Part shown: positions 1 to 8,816 of the stretch, piece after piece
Numbering within the stretch: the stretch's first letter is position 1
How the letters are laid out: every line of letters begins with the position of its first letter
Assembly (NCBI GenBank): GCA_963589785.1
Contig: CAVAMJ010000001.1
Coordinates: 1-64,000 of the forward strand
Direction of reading: 5' to 3'
From: SIG603 sp963589785
GTDB taxonomy: Bacteria; Bacillota; Clostridia; Oscillospirales; Acutalibacteraceae
DNA: 64,000 bases
Notes under the pieces: generated by a model
The model's input: the letters and a program-made list of their open reading frames with translations, nothing else
Database searches by the model: none
Told to the model about the DNA's origin: nothing
Position numbers and translations under genes: made by a program

Positions 1-16
1 CGCGAACAGCTTAGTT

Positions 17-45
17 ATTATATCATACCGTTTCGCTTTTGTCAA
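17..45 (-). promoter_or_regulatory. Consensus promoter firing leftward out of the window
   Basis: On the minus strand TTGACA (40-45) and TATAAT (17-22) are separated by exactly 17 bases. This is a perfect sigma-A promoter that would drive a divergent gene left of the window. The rest of the 238-base stretch before metA is AT-rich, with a short A/T hairpin near 47-63 and no gene that I can support. Confidence 0.65.
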
Positions 46-176
46 GAACTTTTTTTAAAAAGTTTTTTCGAAGCTTTTCGATTTGATTTATGCCCTCATT
101 TCGAGTGCTTTGTTATTTTATCACTACGTTCTTTAAATGTCAAGCATTATTTTGAATTTTTCAAATTTTCTTTTTA

Positions 177-205
177 TTGTTTACTCTTATTTATTGTGTT
201 ATAAT
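177..205 (+). promoter_or_regulatory. Probable metA promoter
   Basis: TTGTTT (177-182) and TATAAT (200-205) are spaced 17 bases apart, about 34 bases upstream of the metA start. No SAM riboswitch or T-box core was recognised between this promoter and the gene. Confidence 0.5.
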
Positions 206-238
206 TCTTCTATTCTTTTTATTAAGAGGTAATAGCTT

Positions 239-1171
239 ATGCCTATCAGAATTAATATGGACTTACCCGCTCTTGAAGTGCTTGAGTCTGAGAATATTTT
301 CGTTATGTCGCCTGAGCGAGGCGAAAGTCAGAAAATTCGTCCGCTTAACATTCTCCTTTTAAATCTCATGCCAACAAAGCAAGAAACTGAAATTCAGCTT
401 CTTAGACTTCTCGGCAATACTCCGCTACAGGTTAATGTTGATTTCATACATACCGCTACTCACTTGAGTAAGAATACTTCTTCCTCTCATCTCAATACTT
501 TTTATAAAGTATTCGATGATATTAAAGAGAACCGTTATGACGGCATGATTATTACCGGTGCTCCCGTTGAGAAAATGGAATTTGAAGAAGTTGACTACTG
601 GGACGAGATTTGCAAGATTATGGAGTGGAGCAAAACTAATGTTTACAGCACACTTCATATTTGCTGGGGCGCTCAAGCCGGTCTTTACTATCATTTCGGA
701 ATTCAGAAATATCTCATGAAAGAGAAGCTCAGCGGAATTTATCATCATACCGTATTAAATCCGCTTCACCCACTGATGCGAGGCTTTGACGACAACTACT
801 TTGCACCTCACTCAAGATACACCGAGGTTCTTTTCGATGATATCAAAAAGCATCCCGAGCTTATTCCGCTTTCATACAGCGATTTAGCCGGACTTCACAT
901 AATCGCTGAGAAGAACGGACGACAGTTTTTTGTCACAGGTCATGCCGAATATGACAGAAATACTCTTGCAAAGGAATATTTCCGTGATGTCAATAAAAAC
1001 TTAAATCCCAAGGTGCCATACAATTACTTCCCAGATGACGACCCGAGCAAAACTCCGCCGTTCACATGGAGAAGCAATGCTCATCTTCTTGTATCAAATT
1101 GGCTTAATTACTATGTTTATCAGCAGACGCCGTTTGATTTAAAGGATCTTGAACACCTATCTTTAACATAA
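239..1171 (+). CDS. metA: Homoserine O-acetyltransferase (MetA family)
   Basis: This cytoplasmic enzyme acylates the hydroxyl of L-homoserine, the first committed step of methionine synthesis. The 310-residue length is standard for the MetA/HTS family. Visible landmarks are the nucleophile Cys142 in HICWGAQAG and the His235/Glu237 pair in VTGHAEYD. Residue 111 is Glu (TGAPVEKMEF). In characterised Bacillus MetA enzymes Glu at this site gives acetyl-CoA specificity, while the succinyl enzymes have Gly, so acetyl-CoA is the inferred donor despite the family name. An AAGAGGT ribosome site precedes the ATG. A metY-type sulfhydrylase at about 32 kb would use the O-acetylhomoserine product. Confidence 0.95.
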   Translation: MPIRINMDLPALEVLESENIFVMSPERGESQKIRPLNILLLNLMPTKQETEIQLLRLLGNTPLQVNVDFIHTATHLSKNTSSSHLNTFYKVFDDIKENRYDGMIITGAPVEKMEFEEVDYWDEICKIMEWSKTNVYSTLHICWGAQAGLYYHFGIQKYLMKEKLSGIYHHTVLNPLHPLMRGFDDNYFAPHSRYTEVLFDDIKKHPELIPLSYSDLAGLHIIAEKNGRQFFVTGHAEYDRNTLAKEYFRDVNKNLNPKVPYNYFPDDDPSKTPPFTWRSNAHLLVSNWLNYYVYQQTPFDLKDLEHLSLT

Positions 1172-1226
1172 AGTTCATTTAATTCACTTCAGTTTGATGT
1201 ATACTTATATATGAGGTGGTGAAACT

Positions 1227-1826
1227 ATGAATAAAGATTTATTATTTGAGAATTATCCTTTCTTAGTTAAAGATAATTTAACTTTGGCGAAAATTCAGCC
1301 GTCACAAGCAAATCCGCTCATTGAGCTTATGAACGATGACGATTATGTGAGGTACAGCCCTTACAGACCGGAGTACAACGACTACAACATACATGACCTA
1401 TATCGTAAGATAGATGCTCTCTTTAAGGCTAAGCAGTCTGTTTGGTTCGGCATCAGCTCAGACGATGATGTTCATACGCTTGACGGAGTGATTATCGTTA
1501 AAGACTTTGACGTCAAAACCGACTCTTGCACGATTGACTTTAATTTCTCAAGTGAAATCAAAGATTCTGCGGAAACGGTTGACGCTATCAAATTCATACT
1601 CGATTATATGTTTAATCAAATTGAAATCTCAAGAATTAAAGCGGTTTGTCTGCCGCAATATACTTGGTTCAAAAATCTTCTCGAGAAATGTGGATTTATT
1701 CTTGAGGGAACCTCTCGAAACGGCGACTACTGGGAGGGTCACGGAGTTGTTTCTGTAAGCTATTATTCATTGCTCCGAAGCGACTTTCCAAAAGCAGAAC
1801 CAGTTACAGAGCCAAACGAACAATAA
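1227..1826 (+). CDS. GNAT-family N-acetyltransferase (RimJ/RimL-like)
   Basis: This 199-residue protein has the layout of RimJ/RimL-type GNAT enzymes, which transfer acetyl from acetyl-CoA to an amine, often a protein N-terminus or small molecule. An N-terminal strand region is followed near residues 120-165 by SAETVDAIKFILDYMF and then a KNLLEKCGFILEGTSRNG segment. The latter is the typical 'F-x-x-x-GF-x-x-EG' end of the fold. The usual Q/R-x-x-G-x-G/A acetyl-CoA loop is weak. AGGTGG precedes the ATG. The substrate cannot be told from sequence. It is followed 15 bases later by a lipoprotein gene, probably in the same transcript. Confidence 0.7.
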   Translation: MNKDLLFENYPFLVKDNLTLAKIQPSQANPLIELMNDDDYVRYSPYRPEYNDYNIHDLYRKIDALFKAKQSVWFGISSDDDVHTLDGVIIVKDFDVKTDSCTIDFNFSSEIKDSAETVDAIKFILDYMFNQIEISRIKAVCLPQYTWFKNLLEKCGFILEGTSRNGDYWEGHGVVSVSYYSLLRSDFPKAEPVTEPNEQ

Positions 1827-1841
1827 GCAAAGGAAACACCA

Positions 1842-2354
1842 ATGAAAAGAACCCTATATATTTTACTCGGCATCGTCTTTATTCTCTCACTCTCGGCTTG
1901 CTCATCAAATGATACTGAAGAAAGCTCAGAAAACACAGCAACGGAAAGCACAGCCGTCAGCAGTGAGGCTCAGGAAAGTTCTAACCCGTATGAAGCATTC
2001 CAGGACGAAGCAAGTGCACTTGCGGAAAGCTCCGATGCAAACGCCTCAAGCGAAGACGACAGCACGGCAGTCAGCACCGTAAAAAACGAATATGACTCCG
2101 TTTATCTTCAGTGGAAATACAGCAACTGGGAATCCGCATCCGATGCCGACCGCCGCAAATGCGCAGAGGCTTACCTCGGATATTACGGTGATGTTCTCGG
2201 CTGGAAGGTTAGCGATGAGGACAAATCCGACGAACAGCTTACAAAAATCGAAGAGTCACTTTCGGGAGCACTCAAGAATAACCCCGATTTCTCCGTTCAG
2301 GAAATTGTGGTTTATATTCTCTCTGAGGATGCTTCTTCATCAGAAACCGAATAA
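1842..2354 (+). CDS. Lipoprotein of unknown function
   Basis: This 170-residue exported lipoprotein has a short lysine/arginine N-terminus, a hydrophobic stretch and the lipobox LSAC with Cys20 as the predicted lipidated residue. A Ser/Glu/Thr-rich spacer (about 21-75) would hold the domain off the membrane. The C-terminal part (about 85-165) is acidic and mixed, and I do not recognise a family. It lies 15 bases behind the GNAT gene and ends at a strong terminator, so the two are likely co-transcribed. A shared function is not evident. Confidence 0.75.
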   Translation: MKRTLYILLGIVFILSLSACSSNDTEESSENTATESTAVSSEAQESSNPYEAFQDEASALAESSDANASSEDDSTAVSTVKNEYDSVYLQWKYSNWESASDADRRKCAEAYLGYYGDVLGWKVSDEDKSDEQLTKIEESLSGALKNNPDFSVQEIVVYILSEDASSSETE

Positions 2355-2367
2355 CAGCAAAAAAATC

Positions 2368-2400
2368 AAGCAGGATATTTTCACGGTATCCTGCTTTTTT
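2368..2400 (+). terminator. Terminator after the GNAT-lipoprotein unit
   Basis: The stem AAGCAGGATA/TATCCTGCTT (2368-2377 and 2387-2396) is followed by a T-rich tract. It sits between convergent genes and may also stop folC transcripts. Confidence 0.85.
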
Positions 2401-2410
2401 TATATATTTT

Positions 2411-3688
2411 TTATTTAATCTTATCGAGTATAATCGGGCGAATTTCAGAAGCCATATAGAACGAGCCGCAAACCACGAGTGCCGAATTTTCGTTTTCCGA
2501 TAAATACTTAAATGCTGTCTCTACCGCCGCTTCGTTATTATGTGATGAACAATTTCCGCAGTATTTTGAGCAAGCCTCAGCCAAATCCTCTGCATTCATT
2601 GAGCGCGGGTTCATCGGCTTAACGCAAATCACCTCGTCCATAAGCGGAACAACCTCACAAAGATAGCTGTCTATATCCTTATCTGCCATCATGCCGATGA
2701 TACAGCACTTCTTTTTGTCTGATAAATTTCCCTCGAGAACTTTTCTGAGCGCACGGGCACAGTCGCCGTTGTGACCGCCGTCAATCAAAATCACAGGATT
2801 TTTAGAGACAACCTCCATTCTTGCGGCGATTGAAGCCTTGTTAAATCCTGATTTTATCTGCTTGTCAGATATGTTAAAGCCCTTTTTGCGCAAAACCTTA
2901 ACCGCATTTAATGCTCCGACAGAATTATAAACCTGATGAATTCCAGAGAACGGAATGTGATATTCCTCACCGTCAAGGACATAGTCTGTTCCGAAAAGAT
3001 TGCTTTCCTTAATTTTAAGGCTTGATATATTCGGCTTAATCAAATTTGCGTTTCTTTCAGCGCAAACATCGTCGAAAACCTTTTCTGCATTCTTATCAAT
3101 GTCGCAGTAAAGAACTACATCAGCATTTTCCTTTACTATTCCCGCTTTTTCAAAGGCAATTTTATCGATGCTATCGCCGAGATACTGCATATGATCGAGC
3201 GCAATGCTTGTGATAACGGCACATTCGGGACAATCGATGATATTTGTTGCGTCAAATCTTCCGCCTAATCCGACCTCAAGCACCACAATATCACAGCCGC
3301 TCTGATAAAACCAGTTAAAAGCAAGAGCCGTGATGAACTCAAATTCGGTTATATTTGCATCGAGCTTCTCGCAAGCGTCGCTTGTTATCTTTATCTGCTC
3401 GATAAGCTCATTTTCGGGAATCATCTCTCCGTCAATGATAAATCTCTCTCGAAACTCAACCACATACGGTGAAGTATAAAGTCCGGTCTTGTAGCCTGCC
3501 TCCCTCAAAATCGAGGAAATATAAGTGCATGTAGTTCCCTTTCCGTTAGTTCCCGCAACATGGACAAATTTAAGCTTCTTCTGCGGATTTCCCATTTCAT
3601 TCAGAAGTGCTCTGATATTGTCGAGTCCAAGCTTCGAGCCGAAACGCAAACGGGAATTTATAAGTGCTATCGCTTCTTCGTAATTCAT
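2411..3688 (-). CDS. folC: Bifunctional dihydrofolate synthase/folylpolyglutamate synthase
   Basis: This Mur-ligase-type enzyme adds glutamate to dihydropteroate and extends the polyglutamate tail of folates, using ATP. It is 425 residues, normal for FolC. The P-loop AGTNGKGTT lies at residues 45-53, followed by a TGLYTSPYVVEFRERF region and the ligase C-terminal domain with LIDGGHNGD. The ATG at 3688 is preferred because GGAGAG lies seven bases upstream. An in-frame TTG at 3718 lacks a good ribosome site. The gene stands alone between the lipoprotein and valS. Confidence 0.93.
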   Translation of the reverse strand: MNYEEAIALINSRLRFGSKLGLDNIRALLNEMGNPQKKLKFVHVAGTNGKGTTCTYISSILREAGYKTGLYTSPYVVEFRERFIIDGEMIPENELIEQIKITSDACEKLDANITEFEFITALAFNWFYQSGCDIVVLEVGLGGRFDATNIIDCPECAVITSIALDHMQYLGDSIDKIAFEKAGIVKENADVVLYCDIDKNAEKVFDDVCAERNANLIKPNISSLKIKESNLFGTDYVLDGEEYHIPFSGIHQVYNSVGALNAVKVLRKKGFNISDKQIKSGFNKASIAARMEVVSKNPVILIDGGHNGDCARALRKVLEGNLSDKKKCCIIGMMADKDIDSYLCEVVPLMDEVICVKPMNPRSMNAEDLAEACSKYCGNCSSHNNEAAVETAFKYLSENENSALVVCGSFYMASEIRPIILDKIK

Positions 3689-3841
3689 TTTCTTTCTCTC
3701 CGTCAGTAGGTTAATCAATAATTGTTACGGATATAATAGCACCGCAAGGTAAAAACTACAAGTAAAAAGCAAAGTGAAAACTTAGCTTTTTGCTTTTTCA
3801 ACCGTCAGCGTTTCTGATGTTAACAACTTTTCCGTTTACGC

Positions 3842-3877
3842 AAAAGAAGCATAGCCGAATTTCTTCAGCTATGCTTC
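3842..3877 (-). terminator. valS terminator
   Basis: Read on the minus strand, the stem GAAGCATAGC/GCTATGCTTC (3868-3877 with 3846-3855) is followed by TTTTG, 30 bases past the valS stop. Confidence 0.75.
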
Positions 3878-3907
3878 AAATTTAATATTTAGATTAAATC
3901 AGTAAAC

Positions 3908-6532
3908 TTAGTTCAAAGCCTCAAGAGACTCCTTGATAAGTCTGATTTTCTCAGTGAGCTTCTCGCCGTTTGCTCTAACACCAGCGACAACATTTTCAGG
4001 AGCCTTGCTCATGAACTTCTCGTTGTTAAGCTTAGCATTAACGGTATCAAGCTGCTTCTGAGCACCCTCAAGCTCCTTGTTAAGACGCTTTTTCTCTGCC
4101 TCGAAATCAACAAGCTCATTCATAGGAATGTAAGCCTTGCAGTTCTCAGTGACAACAGTTACAGCACCCTCAACGTTGAAGCTCTCGCCTGTCTCACAGC
4201 CTGAAGCATAAGCAAGACGCATGATAGCGTTCTTCTCTGTATCGAATGCGTTCGGCTCTGCCGTCTCGATGTAGATATGAGCCTTCTTTGAAGGAGGAAC
4301 ATTCATATCGGATCTTCTTGCTCTTACGGCGCGGATGAGGTTCATTACCTTCTCCATCTCTGCAGCCTCAGCGGCAAAGTTAAGAGCCTCGTCATACTTC
4401 GGCCAGCTTGCGATGACAAGTGCCTCACCCTCATGAGGAAGTGTCTGCCAGATTTCCTCGGTGATGTACGGCATAAACGGGTGAAGAAGTTTTAATGTGG
4501 AGCTGAGAACAAATACGAGCACCTGTCTTGCGGAAGCTGCGCTGTCCTCATCCTCACCGTTCATTCTGATTTTTGCAAGCTCGATGTACCAGTCGCAGAA
4601 ATCATCCCAGAGGAAGTCGTAAAGCTTGCTTACGGCAATGCCAAGCTCGAACTTGTCGAGGTTGTCTGTAACTTCCTTTGTTACATTGTTGAACTTAGAG
4701 ATAATCCACTTGTCCTCGAGATAGAGCTTCTCAGGAATCTCGCACTTAACATCCTTGCCCTCGATATTCATAAGAATGAATCTTGCGGCATTCCAGATCT
4801 TGTTTGCGAAGTTTCTTGAAGCGTTAACTCTCTCGTCGGAATAACGAATATCATTTCCAGGGCTGTTGCCTGTTACAAGAGTAAATCTGAGTGCGTCTGC
4901 GCCGTACTTGTCGATTTCCTCGAGCGGATCGATACCGTTGCCAAGGGACTTACTCATCTTTCTGCCCTGAGCGTCACGAACCAAGCCGTGGAAGAATACC
5001 GTCTTAAACGGAACCTCGCCCATGTGCTCGATTCCTGAGAAGATCATTCTTGCAACCCAGAAGAAGATGATGTCATAACCTGTTACGAGTGTGTTTGTCG
5101 GATAGAAATACTTGAGCTCCTCTGTCTCTTCAGGCCAGCCGAGAGTAGAGAACGGCCAAAGTGCGGATGAGAACCATGTATCGAGTGTGTCCTCGTCCTG
5201 CTTGAGCTTAGCGCCGCCGCACTTAGGGCATGTGCAGACAGGTGTCTCGGAAACGATTACCTCGCCGCAGTCGCCGCAGTACCAAGCCGGAATTCTGTGG
5301 CCCCACCAAAGCTGACGGGAGATACACCAGTCACGGATATTCTCCATCCAGTTGTAGTATGTCTTGTTCATTCTCTCAGGAATAAACTTAACCTCGCCGT
5401 CCTTGACAGCTTCGATTGCCGGCTTTGCAAGCGGCTCCATCTTAACGAACCACTGAGTTGAAACCCTCGGCTCAACTACTGTTGAACAGCGGTAGCAAGT
5501 ACCGACATTGTGCTTAATCGGCTCAACTTTGATGAGAAGACCTAAATTATCGAGCTCCTCAACGATAGCCTTTCTGCAGTCCTGAGAAGTCCAGCCGTTG
5601 TATTTGCCGGCATTCTCGTTCATGGTTCCGTCGTCGTTCATAACGTTGATAACAGGAAGATTGTGTCTCAAGCCGACCTCAAAGTCGTTCGGGTCGTGAG
5701 CTGGAGTAATCTTAACAACACCTGTTCCGAAGTCCATCTCAACATACTCATCGGCAACAATCGGAATTTCCTTGTTGACGATAGGAAGTGTGACGGTCTT
5801 GCCGATGAGAGCCTTGTATCTCTCGTCGTCCGGGTGAACAGCAACCGCAGTATCACCGAGCATTGTCTCAGGTCTTGTTGTAGCAAGCTGAATGTATCCG
5901 CTGCCGTCTGAAAGCGGATAGCGAAGATGCCAGAATGAACCTTCCTTCTCCTCAAACTCAACCTCAGCATCGGAAATAGAAGTCTTGCAATGTGGGCACC
6001 AGTTGATGATTCTCTCACCACGGTAAATAAGTCCCTTATTATAGAGGTTTACGAAAACACGGTTGACCGCTTTGCTGCAGCCCTCGTCAAGAGTGAATCT
6101 CTCTCTTTCCCAGTCGCAAGATGAACCGAGCTTCTTGAGCTGCTCGACGATTCTTCCGCCGTACTGCTCCTTCCAAGCCCATGCTCTCTCGAGGAACTTC
6201 TCACGGCCGAGGTCCTCCTTCTTGAGTCCTTCCTTGCGCATAGCCTCAACGATTTTTGCCTCAGTTGCGATTGATGCGTGGTCTGTTCCCGGGAGCCAAA
6301 GTGCACTGTAGCCCTGCATTCTCTTCCAGCGGATAAGGATATCCTGGAGAGTGTTGTCAAGTGCGTGACCCATGTGAAGCTGACCTGTGATGTTTGGAGG
6401 CGGAATAACTATTGTGTACGGTTCTTTGTCAGGATCGGGAACAGCGTGAAAATAATTTCCTTTAATCCAGAAATCATAAATTCTGTCCTCGACCTCGTTC
6501 GGCTCGTAAGCCTTAGCAAGCTCTTTTGCCAT
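3908..6532 (-). CDS. valS: Valyl-tRNA synthetase
   Basis: This class Ia synthetase charges tRNA-Val. It is 874 residues, typical for ValRS. It carries the HIGH-type motif PPNITGQLHMGHA near residues 45-57 and the KMSKS loop in GRKMSKSLGNG, a CP1 editing domain, and paired cysteine clusters (CPHC, CYRC, CGDCG, CPKCGG). The C-terminal 60 residues are the coiled arm characteristic of ValRS. The ATG at 6532 has GGAAG upstream and gives the usual MAKELAKAYEP start. A longer reading frame upstream runs into the T-box terminator and is not likely translated. Expression should rise when uncharged tRNA-Val accumulates. Confidence 0.97.
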   Translation of the reverse strand: MAKELAKAYEPNEVEDRIYDFWIKGNYFHAVPDPDKEPYTIVIPPPNITGQLHMGHALDNTLQDILIRWKRMQGYSALWLPGTDHASIATEAKIVEAMRKEGLKKEDLGREKFLERAWAWKEQYGGRIVEQLKKLGSSCDWERERFTLDEGCSKAVNRVFVNLYNKGLIYRGERIINWCPHCKTSISDAEVEFEEKEGSFWHLRYPLSDGSGYIQLATTRPETMLGDTAVAVHPDDERYKALIGKTVTLPIVNKEIPIVADEYVEMDFGTGVVKITPAHDPNDFEVGLRHNLPVINVMNDDGTMNENAGKYNGWTSQDCRKAIVEELDNLGLLIKVEPIKHNVGTCYRCSTVVEPRVSTQWFVKMEPLAKPAIEAVKDGEVKFIPERMNKTYYNWMENIRDWCISRQLWWGHRIPAWYCGDCGEVIVSETPVCTCPKCGGAKLKQDEDTLDTWFSSALWPFSTLGWPEETEELKYFYPTNTLVTGYDIIFFWVARMIFSGIEHMGEVPFKTVFFHGLVRDAQGRKMSKSLGNGIDPLEEIDKYGADALRFTLVTGNSPGNDIRYSDERVNASRNFANKIWNAARFILMNIEGKDVKCEIPEKLYLEDKWIISKFNNVTKEVTDNLDKFELGIAVSKLYDFLWDDFCDWYIELAKIRMNGEDEDSAASARQVLVFVLSSTLKLLHPFMPYITEEIWQTLPHEGEALVIASWPKYDEALNFAAEAAEMEKVMNLIRAVRARRSDMNVPPSKKAHIYIETAEPNAFDTEKNAIMRLAYASGCETGESFNVEGAVTVVTENCKAYIPMNELVDFEAEKKRLNKELEGAQKQLDTVNAKLNNEKFMSKAPENVVAGVRANGEKLTEKIRLIKESLEALN

Positions 6533-6602
6533 GTGGTTTCTTCCTTTCGTATATGAATTTGTAATTCTTATCAGATAAAAAGCGTCGGTAACAAACAAAA
6601 AA

Positions 6603-6627
6603 CCGCCTCAGGAAAACCCTGAGACGG
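6603..6627 (-). terminator. T-box attenuator hairpin
   Basis: On the minus strand CCGTCTCAGGG, a four-base loop and CCTGAGGCGG are followed by a run of T. This terminator competes with the T-box antiterminator and lies about 70 bases before the valS start. Confidence 0.88.
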
Positions 6628-6863
6628 AAAAAGTCCGCGGTACCACTCAGATTGCCCCTTATCGGGACCTCTTAATAGGCTCATTCAAGCCCTCGGCAAT
6701 TTACGCCGCCGTTTGCGGGAAGGTTCTACTCAGAAAATTTCCTTTCTTCCTTCCGGCTCAGAAGTGACAGACTACGCTTTTTTCCTATCGGCTTTCACCA
6801 AACGCCGACTCTCTTTGAGGATACGGGCGCATCACTCTTCGTTCTCGCCTTTTATTCTGCTTA
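6603..6863 (-). promoter_or_regulatory. T-box riboswitch controlling valS (GUC specifier)
   Basis: On the minus strand the hallmark GTGGTACCGCGGA lies at about 6633-6647, just before the attenuator hairpin. Upstream is the Stem I apical region with AGAGAGTCGGCG and GGTGAAAGCCGA. A GTC triplet at 6766-6768, followed by ACTTCTGAG, sits where the specifier codon is read. GTC is a valine codon, matching the downstream gene. Boundaries run from the predicted start site to the terminator. Confidence 0.9.
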
Positions 6864-6869
6864 CCTTGC

Positions 6870-6898
6870 ATTTTATCAAAGGAACGGATAAAAGTCAA
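6870..6898 (-). promoter_or_regulatory. valS promoter
   Basis: On the minus strand TTGACT (6893-6898) and TAAAAT (6870-6875) have a 17-base spacer, placing the start site about 6863 at the T-box 5' end. The 200 bases from here to 7105 hold no gene that I can support. Confidence 0.7.
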
Positions 6899-7105
6899 CC
6901 GAAAAAGACATTTTTTCGCATTAACAAGATATACCACAAGTGTAAATTTATAATTACAAAACTCCTATATATGCACTTTTTCATATCAAGCAAAGCTAAA
7001 ACTTGCAAAATAAATGCAAAGTCTCAGCCTCATTTGTTCTATATGTGAAGCTTTTGTGATAAAATTTAGATGTCAAATTTTAATGTTAATAAAGAGGAAT
7101 ATTAA

Positions 7106-8734
7106 TTGAAAGCACATAAGCAAGGCGCGAGACTCCTCTCGCTGCTTTTAGCTGCGGTAACCTTGGTTACGGTTTTCAAGCTTCCTTCAATAAAGGCAAA
7201 CGCTCAGGACGAAAAGCTCGTTGCGATAACCTTCGACGACGGCCCCGGACTTTATACCTCCGACCTTATCGATAGGCTCAACGAACGAGACGTCAAGGCA
7301 ACTTTCTTCATAGTCGGCTCCAACGCCGAGTACTATCCGGATGTCATAAAGAAAGCCGCCGAAAGCGGTCATCAGATTGGCAACCATTCCTATGATCACT
7401 CCCTGCTGACTAAGCTCAGCGCAGATGAGATACAAAACGAGATTGACTCCACTAACAAGCTGCTAAAGCAGGCAGACGGAAACGATACTCATTATCTTCG
7501 TCCGCCCTACGGTGAATACAACTCCGATGTAGCTTCAGCCGCTAACTCACCGATGGTCTACTGGTCAGTCGATACCGAGGACTGGAAAACCCTCGATTCT
7601 CAGGCGGTCTACGACTCAATCATGAATAACGTCTACGACGGTGCAATAATACTCTGCCACGACATTTACGATACAAGTTGTGACGGAGCAATTATGGCGA
7701 TTGATGCACTCAAAGCCGACGGCTGGACATTCGTGACGGTCGAGGAGCTTCTGACAAGACGAGGCATAAACCCCGAAAACGGCGTTATGTATTATGACGC
7801 CAAAAATTCGTCAGGCGACAGTCAAGCGACTGCCGAACCGACCGAAAAACCCGAGGAAAACACGGATAATTCCGAAACCACCGACAGTGAGGACTTCGAG
7901 AGCACCACGCTCACAAAGGAAATCACGCTTTTCAGTGAGGCAAGCGACAGCTCTGATGTCGTAGGAATTATCAGCGGCGGCACTTCGGTCGATGTAAGCA
8001 AAGAAGAGACTGACGGCTTCAAACTGGTCAAAACCTCGTGGGGAACAAAGGGATATGCAAAAGTATCTTCACTTGAAAATCAAGATACCGAAAGCGTTTC
8101 TCCGACAGTACCCGACAGCACGCTCAATATTCGCAAGGTAACAAAATCCGCCGTAACCCTTTACGGCAACAGCGAAAACACAAGCGTCTTAGGATATATC
8201 GGCGGCAAGGAAGAAGTAACCGTTCTCGACAAAACGGATGACGGAATTTGCCTTGTCAGAACCGACAGCGGAAAGCTTGGCTACACCACCGAAAAAGCAC
8301 TGCAAAATTATCACACTCAGCCTTATAAATCGGTAATACTCGATATTCCCGAGACGGGCACACTTCTGACGGATACTAACCTTAGAAGCTCACCAAGCGA
8401 GAACTCTGCAATCAAGGGTGTTCTCTCCAAGGGAGCAGAGCTCACGGTCATCGGTTCGTCGGGAATGTGGTTCGAGGTAAGCTGGGGCGATATAAGCGGC
8501 TATGTCCGAGACTATACCCTATCAAGAAGCGAAAAAAGCTGCTTTGAAAAAGCCTATATCACCGAGGACACCAAGCTAAAAAGCTCACGAAAAGACTCCT
8601 CCGATTCTATCGGAACGGTCAAAGAGGGTGCGAGCGTCTATATAATCAGCACTAACGAAGACGATTTCACTATGGTGCTCACATCATCGGGAGCAATCGG
8701 TTACGTAAAAAGTACCGCAATCGAAACAGGTTAA
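7106..8734 (+). CDS. Secreted polysaccharide (peptidoglycan) deacetylase with SH3 repeats
   Basis: This 542-residue exported protein starts at TTG 7106, set by AGAGG eight bases upstream. A signal peptide (about 1-34) leads to a NodB-homology carbohydrate esterase domain (about 38-205). All five motifs are visible: TFDDGP, GNHSYDH, RPPYGEYN, the WSVDTEDW segment and LCHD. The first Asp and the two His would hold the metal. A Thr/Glu/Ser-rich linker (about 230-260) is followed by about four bacterial SH3-type domains, each with a 'Y/W...GYV' ending. It probably N-deacetylates peptidoglycan, which raises lysozyme resistance. The substrate is inferred. The neighbouring gene is another SH3-rich wall enzyme. 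Confidence 0.9.
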   Translation: MKAHKQGARLLSLLLAAVTLVTVFKLPSIKANAQDEKLVAITFDDGPGLYTSDLIDRLNERDVKATFFIVGSNAEYYPDVIKKAAESGHQIGNHSYDHSLLTKLSADEIQNEIDSTNKLLKQADGNDTHYLRPPYGEYNSDVASAANSPMVYWSVDTEDWKTLDSQAVYDSIMNNVYDGAIILCHDIYDTSCDGAIMAIDALKADGWTFVTVEELLTRRGINPENGVMYYDAKNSSGDSQATAEPTEKPEENTDNSETTDSEDFESTTLTKEITLFSEASDSSDVVGIISGGTSVDVSKEETDGFKLVKTSWGTKGYAKVSSLENQDTESVSPTVPDSTLNIRKVTKSAVTLYGNSENTSVLGYIGGKEEVTVLDKTDDGICLVRTDSGKLGYTTEKALQNYHTQPYKSVILDIPETGTLLTDTNLRSSPSENSAIKGVLSKGAELTVIGSSGMWFEVSWGDISGYVRDYTLSRSEKSCFEKAYITEDTKLKSSRKDSSDSIGTVKEGASVYIISTNEDDFTMVLTSSGAIGYVKSTAIETG

Positions 8735-8816
8735 TAAATATATTCATAATTTTTGATTAAGCATATATCATTTTTTACGACTATATAACAATATAACAAT
8801 GAAAGGATTGATACAA

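Noticed and set aside
1..238. SAM riboswitch or T-box before metA
   Set aside because: No conserved core of either class could be found. The region is AT-rich with only simple promoters.
5668..6021. Frames inside valS on both strands (also 6049-6360)
   Set aside because: Arg/Ser-rich shadow frames of a highly conserved synthetase.
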